Positions 55,248 through 64,000 of a stretch of DNA of 64,000 bases are shown here, in pieces. The first letter of the stretch is position 1. The number at the start of each line of letters is the position of its first letter. The notes beneath the pieces are model-generated. The model had not been told where the DNA came from. It made no database searches and worked only from the letters and a program-made list of their open reading frames with translations. The translations under genes were made by a program, and so were the position numbers. This DNA is from Deinococcus carri (GTDB taxonomy: Bacteria > Deinococcota > Deinococci > Deinococcales > Deinococcaceae): assembly GCF_039545055.1 (NCBI RefSeq), contig NZ_BAABRP010000018.1, forward strand, positions 1 through 64,000, given 5' to 3'.

Positions 55248-55482
55248 CGGAAACCTCCTCGGCTGTTCAGGCTGGCTTCCAGCACCCCGCGCTGCTGCTG
55301 GCGCACACGAAGCTGCTCCAGGTCGCCGCCCGTCCAGACCAGTGCCCAGAGACGCGGCCAGAAGGAAGGGCGCTGGGCAGGGGCCGGCTCGGCGTGCAGC
55401 CGGACGCGGCGAAGGATGCGGAAGCCGCGCCCCCGGTAGACCGTGACCCGCATGACGGGCTGGAGCGAAACGTGCTGGACCG

Positions 55483-55486
<4 letters not shown>
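55244..55486 (-). CDS. 80-residue basic protein of the DUF4097 operon
   Basis: The short arginine-rich product contains 'VTVYRGRGFRILRRVRLHAE' and one weakly hydrophobic stretch. Both ends overlap neighbouring genes by four bases (ATGA), which is the main support for its being real. No family recognised. Confidence 0.55.
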
Positions 55487-56358
<872 letters not shown>

Positions 56359-56377
56359 GCGCTCCTCCTTTGAACAA

Positions 56378-56406
56378 ATAGAAACATGGAAACGCGAATC
56401 TGTCAA
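56378..56406 (-). promoter_or_regulatory. Promoter of the DUF4097 operon
   Basis: TTGACA (56406-56401), a 17-base spacer and TTCTAT (56383-56378), followed by a short leader with the strong ribosome-binding site. Confidence 0.75.
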
Positions 56407-56452
56407 CTCCTACTTTCCTTTTAATGAAGGTAGGGAGGGGTGAGGCCCTATG

Positions 56453-56464
56453 GATAGCGCTATC
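56453..56464. promoter_or_regulatory. 12-bp perfect palindrome between divergent genes
   Basis: GATAGCGCTATC lies about 50 bases upstream of the DUF4097 operon -35 box and about 75 bases before the RNase -10 box. It could be an operator; nothing else supports this. Confidence 0.35.
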
Positions 56465-56551
56465 GGTCCTCTCTACCCCCTCGCCAGTACCCAGAATGTA
56501 AAACCTGGCTTTCTAGCCTCCCGCACTCCCTCCGCCACGTATCCTCAGGGC

Positions 56552-57952
<1,401 letters not shown>

Positions 57953-57959
57953 GGGGTAG

Positions 57960-58018
57960 GCGGGACGCGGTACGCAGGGCGCGGGAAAAGCTCTTTACTG
58001 CGTACCGCGTCCCGCGCA
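57960..58018. repeat. Palindromic heptad repeat, GCGGTAC type
   Basis: GGGACGCGGTACGCAGGGCG on the left and CTGCGTACCGCGTCCCGCG on the right around 'gggaaaagctctt'. Fourth copy of this family. Confidence 0.8.
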
Positions 58019-58071
58019 CCGCCCCCCCTTTCCCAGAATCGGGTTCACCTTGCATTCATCTCGCGGCGGAC

Positions 58072-58350
<279 letters not shown>

Positions 58351-58402
58351 GGGCGCTGGAGCGGGCCGGGAACGCCCGCGCGCCTGGCCGCGTATTTTTG
58401 AC

Positions 58403-58756
58403 ATGAACCCCCGCTTCCTGCTGCTGGCCCTGGCTCTGGCCGGGCTTTCCCCCGCCTCCGCCGCGCCGGGGCCGGATGTGCTGCGCCTGCACGCCGGGCA
58501 GACCACCACCGCGAACGGCGCGCAGATCACGCTGCTCCGGTTCAGCGACAGCCGCTGCCCACCCCGCGCCTACTGCATCCTGGCGGGCAACGTCACCGCG
58601 AAGGTGTTCGTGCGCAAGGGGCCGTCCGCGCGCCTCTACACGCTGTTCCTGCCCGGCCAGGCCGTGAACACGCCCGGCGGGAAGCTGAACCTCACTGCCG
58701 CCACCCGCGCGGAGAGGGGCCAGCCCAGGCCGGTGCTGACCTTCACGCTGGACTGA
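58403..58756 (+). CDS. Small secreted protein, function unknown
   Basis: The 117-residue protein has a signal peptide (MNPRFLLLALALAGLSPASA) and a short beta-rich body with two cysteines in 'DSRCPPRAYCILAGNVTAKV'. They may form a disulfide after export. The pattern recalls small protein families of unknown function in Deinococcus, but I cannot name one. Confidence 0.7.
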   Translation: MNPRFLLLALALAGLSPASAAPGPDVLRLHAGQTTTANGAQITLLRFSDSRCPPRAYCILAGNVTAKVFVRKGPSARLYTLFLPGQAVNTPGGKLNLTAATRAERGQPRPVLTFTLD

Positions 58757-58791
58757 AGGTCCGCAGCGGGTCGTCTGGTCTAATGACAGGC

Positions 58792-59883
58792 ATGACCACG
58801 CCGCCTGTCTCCCACTTCCTCCCGCAGGACCCCACCCCGCGCGACCGGGGCTTTGCCATGCCGCCCGAATGGGCGCAGCATGCCGCCACCTGGCTGAGCT
58901 GGCCGCAAGGCGACGAGCTGTGGTTCGGCCACCTCGCGGGCGTGCGCGAAGAGTTCGCGGAGCTGGTGCGGACGATTGCCCGCTTCGAGCCGGTGCATCT
59001 GCTGGTGCGCGACCTGGAAAGCGAGCGGGACGCCCGCGCCCGCCTGGAAGGCGCGAACGTCACCTACCACCACGTCCCGCTGGACGACTCGTGGATTCGG
59101 GACAACGGCCCGATTTTTATCACTCAGGGCCAGCCCACCACCCACAACCCACCACCTACATCCCTCGTCAACTGGCGCTTCAACGCCTGGGGCGGCAAGT
59201 TCGAGTGGGAGAACGACGACCGTATTCCCGAGTACGTGGCGCAGTTCCTGGATATGCCCCACTGGGACCGCCCCGAGGTGCTGGAGGGCGGCGGCCTGGA
59301 GGTCAACGGCGCGGGCGTGGGCCTCACCACCCGGTCCTGCTTCCTGACCGACACGCGCAACCCCGGAATGACGGAAGCAGACTACGCGGCCCTGCTGCGC
59401 GACACGCTGGGCGTGGAAAAGCTGCTGTGGCTGGACGGCGGCCTGGAAAACGACCACACCGACGGCCACATCGACACCATCACCCGCTTCGTTGACCCGC
59501 GGACCATCGTGACCAGTGTGGCCGGGGACCAGCAGGACGCGAACTTCCCCGTGATGCAGAAGAATCTGGCCGACCTGCGGGGGATGACCGACCTGGAGGG
59601 CCAGCCCTTCCGCGTCGTGGAACTGCCGCTGCCCGCCGTGCGGCTGGAGGGCGCGGAGGGACGACTCCCGCCCACCTACGCGAACTTCTACATCGGCAAC
59701 GGGTTCGTGGTCGTGCCGCAGTATGGCGACCCCAATGACCTTTCTGCGCTGGACATCCTGCGCCCCCTCTTCCCCGGCCGGGAGGTTATCGGCCTGCCCA
59801 GCCGCGCGATTATCGAGGGGGGCGGTTCCTTCCACTGCCTGACGCAGCAGCAGCCGCTGGGGGAGCCGTGGTCGGGCGAGTGA
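58792..59883 (+). CDS. aguA: Agmatine deiminase
   Basis: The 363-residue guanidino-modifying enzyme converts agmatine to N-carbamoylputrescine. 'MPPEWAQHAATWLSWPQGDE' opens the fold, 'DDSWIRDNGPIF' and 'ENDHTDGHIDTITRFVDP' contain catalytic Asp and His, and Cys is in 'IIEGGGSFHCLTQQQPLG'. The start at 58792 is favoured because TCTAAT stands 7 bases upstream. It overlaps the double-GNAT gene and is followed by aguB. Confidence 0.94.
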   Translation: MTTPPVSHFLPQDPTPRDRGFAMPPEWAQHAATWLSWPQGDELWFGHLAGVREEFAELVRTIARFEPVHLLVRDLESERDARARLEGANVTYHHVPLDDSWIRDNGPIFITQGQPTTHNPPPTSLVNWRFNAWGGKFEWENDDRIPEYVAQFLDMPHWDRPEVLEGGGLEVNGAGVGLTTRSCFLTDTRNPGMTEADYAALLRDTLGVEKLLWLDGGLENDHTDGHIDTITRFVDPRTIVTSVAGDQQDANFPVMQKNLADLRGMTDLEGQPFRVVELPLPAVRLEGAEGRLPPTYANFYIGNGFVVVPQYGDPNDLSALDILRPLFPGREVIGLPSRAIIEGGGSFHCLTQQQPLGEPWSGE

Positions 59884-61055
59884 TTCCGCTGGGCGGTGGC
59901 TACAGCGCCCGTCCCATCTCCTTCGAGGCGTACCGGGAAGCCTGCACTCGGCTGGAAGGCCGCATCTTCGGCGGGAACTGGGGGTATGCCTTCGACCCGC
60001 CTGTCAAGGCCCTGCCGCCGCTGGGCGAAACCTTCCAGTGGGGGATTTTCTGCGGCAAGGAACTCGTCGGCTGGCACCACGCCCACCAGCGTGACGAGCG
60101 GACGGTCTACATGGCCGACACCGGGCTTCTGCCCGAGCATCAGGGCCAGGGCCTGTATTCCCGCCTGCTGCCGCACCTGGTGGACGTGTACCGGGAGGCC
60201 GGGTACACCCTCGTCACCAGCCACCACCGGGCAACGAATAACCGCGTCATCATCCCCAAGCTGCGCGCGGGCTTTTTCATCCAGGGGCTGAACCTGTACG
60301 AGGGCGGCCTGAACGTGGCCCTCACGCTCAGCCTAGATTGGCCGTACCGGGAAGCGCTGCACGTCCGCAGCGGCTTCCGGCAGGCCGCGGGCGAGACGGC
60401 GCGGCGGCTGGGATTGAACCTGGAGCCGTCGGGAGAGGAGCCGGAACCGGCAGTGCCCCGCGTCCCCGTGCCGGAGACGGACGGCGAGGGCCTGGACCTG
60501 GGAGACGGGTACATCCTCCGGCGCGTGCCCTACGAGGTGTACTGGAACGTCTACGCGCGGCTGGAAGACGCCGCCTACCAGTCCGTGTCCTTCGACTGGG
60601 CCTCCCCCGCGTTACGCCCCAGCCCTGACGTGCCCAGATACGCCTGGCTGGTCTCGCACGCGGGCGAGGTGGCGGGCTGGCAGCTTTCGCGCCAGTGGGA
60701 CGCGCGGACGGCCTATATGGTGAACACGGCCTTTCTGCCGGGCCATCGGGGCAGGGGCCTTTATACCCGCCTGCTCCCGGTCGTGCTGGACGCGCTGAGG
60801 GCGGAAGGCTACCGCCTCGTCCGCAGCCACCACCACGCCACCAACAACGCGGTGTTGATTCCCAAACTGCGCGCGGGGTTCCGTATCCAGGGCCTCCAGA
60901 CCGACGAACATGGCGTGATGGCGGTCCTGATTCACTCCTTCGACCCCGTGTACCGTGAGTACATGGACGCCCGCAGCGGCCTGACCCGCCCGCGCGGCGA
61001 GGTGGCCCGCCGCCTGGGCTTGAAGTTGCGCGGGCCTGAATTTGAGGGAGGATAA
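59880..61055 (+). CDS. Double GNAT-domain protein inside the agmatine operon
   Basis: The 391-residue protein contains two similar GNAT domains. The first has 'YMADTGLLPEHQGQGLYSRL' and 'VTSHHRATNNRVIIPKLRAG'. The second has 'YMVNTAFLPGHRGRGLYTRL' and 'VRSHHHATNNAVLIPKLRAG'. The two halves clearly derive from one duplication, joined by a linker near residues 185-210. GTG at 59880 overlaps the aguA stop (GTGA), and aguB follows 3 bases after the stop. Acetylation of putrescine or another polyamine is a reasonable inference from context only. Confidence 0.82.
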   Translation: MIPLGGGYSARPISFEAYREACTRLEGRIFGGNWGYAFDPPVKALPPLGETFQWGIFCGKELVGWHHAHQRDERTVYMADTGLLPEHQGQGLYSRLLPHLVDVYREAGYTLVTSHHRATNNRVIIPKLRAGFFIQGLNLYEGGLNVALTLSLDWPYREALHVRSGFRQAAGETARRLGLNLEPSGEEPEPAVPRVPVPETDGEGLDLGDGYILRRVPYEVYWNVYARLEDAAYQSVSFDWASPALRPSPDVPRYAWLVSHAGEVAGWQLSRQWDARTAYMVNTAFLPGHRGRGLYTRLLPVVLDALRAEGYRLVRSHHHATNNAVLIPKLRAGFRIQGLQTDEHGVMAVLIHSFDPVYREYMDARSGLTRPRGEVARRLGLKLRGPEFEGG

Positions 61056-61058
61056 GGG

Positions 61059-61943
<885 letters not shown>

Positions 61944-61958
61944 CAGCAGCAGCCAGGG

Positions 61959-61984
61959 GGGCCGGGTGGCAGGATGCCCGGCCC
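61959..61984 (+). terminator. Possible terminator after aguB
   Basis: GGGCCGGG (61959-61966) pairs with CCCGGCCC (61977-61984), followed by TTCGCC. The U tract is poor. Confidence 0.4.
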
Positions 61985-62033
61985 TTCGCCATCTGGCCGA
62001 TGCCGTCCTGTGGCTCCTCCCCTACCCTGCCGT

Positions 62034-62831
62034 ATGGATGAGATTGCCACGTACTACGGCCTGGACCGCGAACACGACCGCCTGACGCGCGGGCTGGGCG
62101 TGGTGGAGTTCGCGCGGACGCTGGAACTGCTGGGCCGGCTGCTGCCCCCGGCTCCCGCCGCGGTGCTGGACGTGGGCGGCGGAACGGGCGTGTACGCGCG
62201 GGAGCTGCTGAAGGCCGGCCATGCGGTGCACCTGCTCGACGCCATGCCGGGCCATGTGGCACGGGTGCGGGCCGACCCCACGCTGGCGGGCCTCACCTCC
62301 GTCACGCTGGGCGACGCGCGCAGGCTGCCATACGCGAGCGCGAGTGCCGACGCGGTGCTGCTGCTGGGGCCGCTGTACCACCTCACCCGGTCCGCCGACC
62401 GCGCAGCGGCCCTGGCCGAGGCGAGGCGGGTGCTGCGGCCGGGCGGCGTGCTGGTCGCGGTGGGTATTCCCCGCGCCGCCGCCATCTGTGGCGACTTCAC
62501 ACGAGGTCTGCCCGGCGAACCCTACTTCCGCCCGATTCGTGAGGCGGCCTACACCGGAGGGGAGTACCTGAACCCCGAGCACCGCCCCGGCTACTTCACC
62601 ACCGCCTATTTTCACCACCCGCATGAACTGGAGGCGGAACTGGCCGCAGCGGGAGTCCGGGACGTGACGCTCTACGCTCTGGAAGGCCCGGCCAGCCTGC
62701 TGCCCGACCCGGAGGAGATCATGCGCGACGCGGAACGCCGGGAAGGACTGCTCGCCGCCCTGCGTCTGATGGAGCGTGACCCGGCCCTGCTGGGTGTTAC
62801 CCCACATCTGCTGGCGGTGGGGCAGGGCTGA
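62034..62831 (+). CDS. Class I SAM-dependent methyltransferase
   Basis: The 265-residue protein has motif I '[20 protein letters not shown]' near residue 41 and the acidic motif '[16 protein letters not shown]'. '[19 protein letters not shown]' and '[20 protein letters not shown]' are typical of small-molecule methyltransferases. The substrate is unknown. TACCCT lies 5 bases before the ATG. Its 3' end overlaps truA by 35 bases in convergent orientation. Confidence 0.88.
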   Translation: MDEIATYYGLDREHDRLTRGLGVVEFARTLELLGRLLPPAPAAVLDVGGGTGVYARELLKAGHAVHLLDAMPGHVARVRADPTLAGLTSVTLGDARRLPYASASADAVLLLGPLYHLTRSADRAAALAEARRVLRPGGVLVAVGIPRAAAICGDFTRGLPGEPYFRPIREAAYTGGEYLNPEHRPGYFTTAYFHHPHELEAELAAAGVRDVTLYALEGPASLLPDPEEIMRDAERREGLLAALRLMERDPALLGVTPHLLAVGQG

Positions 62832-63627
62832 ACCTGTCCCCGTAGCTCGCCCCCGTGAAGGTCAGCCCGTACCCCGGCACGTTCGCCCCCGCCTGCGCGC
62901 GCTCCCGCCCGGCGAGGATGGCGGCCACCGCCTCCGGGGCGAGTTTGCCCTGGCCGACCAGCAGCAGCGTCCCGACCAGCCCGCGCACCATGTGGCGCAG
63001 GAAGCTCTCACCCGCGACCCGCACCTCCCAGACGCTTCCGCCAGGAACAGGGGGGCCGGGATACACGGCGAGCGCCCGCACCTCCCGCACGGTCTGGCGG
63101 TCCTCGCGGGTGGCGAAGGCGGCGAAGTCGTGGGTGCCGACGAGGGCGGCGGCGGCGGCATTCATGGCGGGCATGTCCAGCGGACCGGGGACGTGCAGCA
63201 CCCGACCCACCCAGAGCGGGTGCCGCTGCGGCGCATTCAACAGCCGATAGGTGTACCGCCGCTCGGTGCAGGAGAAACGGGCGTGAAAGCCCGCGGGGGC
63301 AGGCCCGGCATCCAGCACCGCCACGCTGGGTGGCAGGTGGGCATTCAGCGCCCACGCGAGCTTTTCCGGCGGGATGCGGAAGCTCTCCGGCACGTCCACA
63401 TGGGCAGGCATTGCCTCGGCGTGAACGCCCGCGTCGGTGCGCCCGGCGGCGACGGGGCGGGCTGCTCCTTCCCCGCCCAGGCGCAGCAGCGCGGCGTGAA
63501 GCGTGTCCTGGACACTGGGGGCATTGAGCTGGGCCTGCCACCCGGCAAAGTCCGCGCCGTCCCAGGCCAGCAGCAGGCGCAGGCGCTGGAAACCGGGTGG
63601 GGGGGCAAAGGTGGGCACACCAGTCAT
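62797..63627 (-). CDS. truA: tRNA pseudouridine(38-40) synthase
   Basis: The 276-residue enzyme has '[20 protein letters not shown]', the catalytic aspartate in '[20 protein letters not shown]', '[13 protein letters not shown]' and '[20 protein letters not shown]'. It modifies the anticodon arm of many tRNAs. TACCCT lies 6 bases before the ATG at 63627. Confidence 0.95.
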   Translation of the reverse strand: MTGVPTFAPPPGFQRLRLLLAWDGADFAGWQAQLNAPSVQDTLHAALLRLGGEGAARPVAAGRTDAGVHAEAMPAHVDVPESFRIPPEKLAWALNAHLPPSVAVLDAGPAPAGFHARFSCTERRYTYRLLNAPQRHPLWVGRVLHVPGPLDMPAMNAAAAALVGTHDFAAFATREDRQTVREVRALAVYPGPPVPGGSVWEVRVAGESFLRHMVRGLVGTLLLVGQGKLAPEAVAAILAGRERAQAGANVPGYGLTFTGASYGDRFSPAPPPADVG

Positions 63628-63685
63628 GGGGGCAGGGTAACGTGGAGACGGATTCCTCACACAACAGCCACGCCTCCCCCATTAT

Positions 63686-64000
<315 letters not shown>

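Overview
The window comes from a GC-rich member of the Deinococcaceae, most likely Deinococcus, near one of its rRNA loci. The evidence is as follows. Roughly 36 starts carry a TANNNT -10 box only 5-9 bases upstream, the leaderless-mRNA signature of Deinococcus. A Tat/lipoprotein ferritin-like protein of the desiccation-related PCC13-62 type is present, as is an HRDC protein fused to a decayed PLP-enzyme domain. Menaquinone-type UbiD also fits. Genus and species are inferences; no database was searched.

Layout. 1-434: 5' end of a 16S rRNA gene on the minus strand with its leader and a textbook promoter. 435-19395: UbiD decarboxylase, an ion-channel-like protein, M24 peptidase, HAD enzymes, SDR, ferritin-like protein, DedA, hemC-orf62-asparaginase, a CBS/CorC-type membrane protein, DinB, Dus, two GNATs, argB, purK-purE and a creatininase-family protein. 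19469-30529: folC, tRNA-Lys(CTT), a Baeyer-Villiger-type monooxygenase, Nudix, YigZ, ispF-trmL, M29 aminopeptidase, cyclophilin, KhpB/Jag, prmC and ribH. 30933-36803: a purine operon purC-purS-purQ-(DinB)-purL-purF whose members mostly overlap by 4 bases. 36806-38927: an accessory patch with an AT-rich orphan gene, a decayed mazEF pair and an intact mazEF pair in the opposite orientation. 38950-47734: ywbE, gluconate kinase and permease, mutY, a cis-prenyltransferase, a secreted protein, the HRDC protein and a SnoaL-like protein. 47926-51244: a B12 import operon (btuF-btuC-btuD-ferredoxin) under a cobalamin riboswitch with a visible terminator. 51290-64000: PlsC, xseB, flavin reductase, GNAT, Uma2, a DUF2089/DUF4097 operon, RNase II/R, the agmatine-to-putrescine pair aguA/aguB with a double GNAT between them, a methyltransferase, truA and the start of a LysM protein.

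Two kinds of non-coding structure run through the window. The first is a set of intergenic repeats whose units differ in sequence but are all seven bases long. They are usually arranged as palindromic arrays and often overlap the start or stop codons of flanking genes (purK, btuD, btuC, prmC, dedA, asparaginase, the M29 peptidase). The second is a composite element seen twice (about 4660-4921 and 15313-15437): a hairpin followed by a 61-bp inverted-repeat element. In the first copy the 61-bp element is interrupted by a 133-bp inverted-repeat insert flanked by a TGA duplication; removing the insert restores exactly 61 bp. These, the decayed/intact toxin-antitoxin patch and the AT-rich orphan are the most unusual contents.
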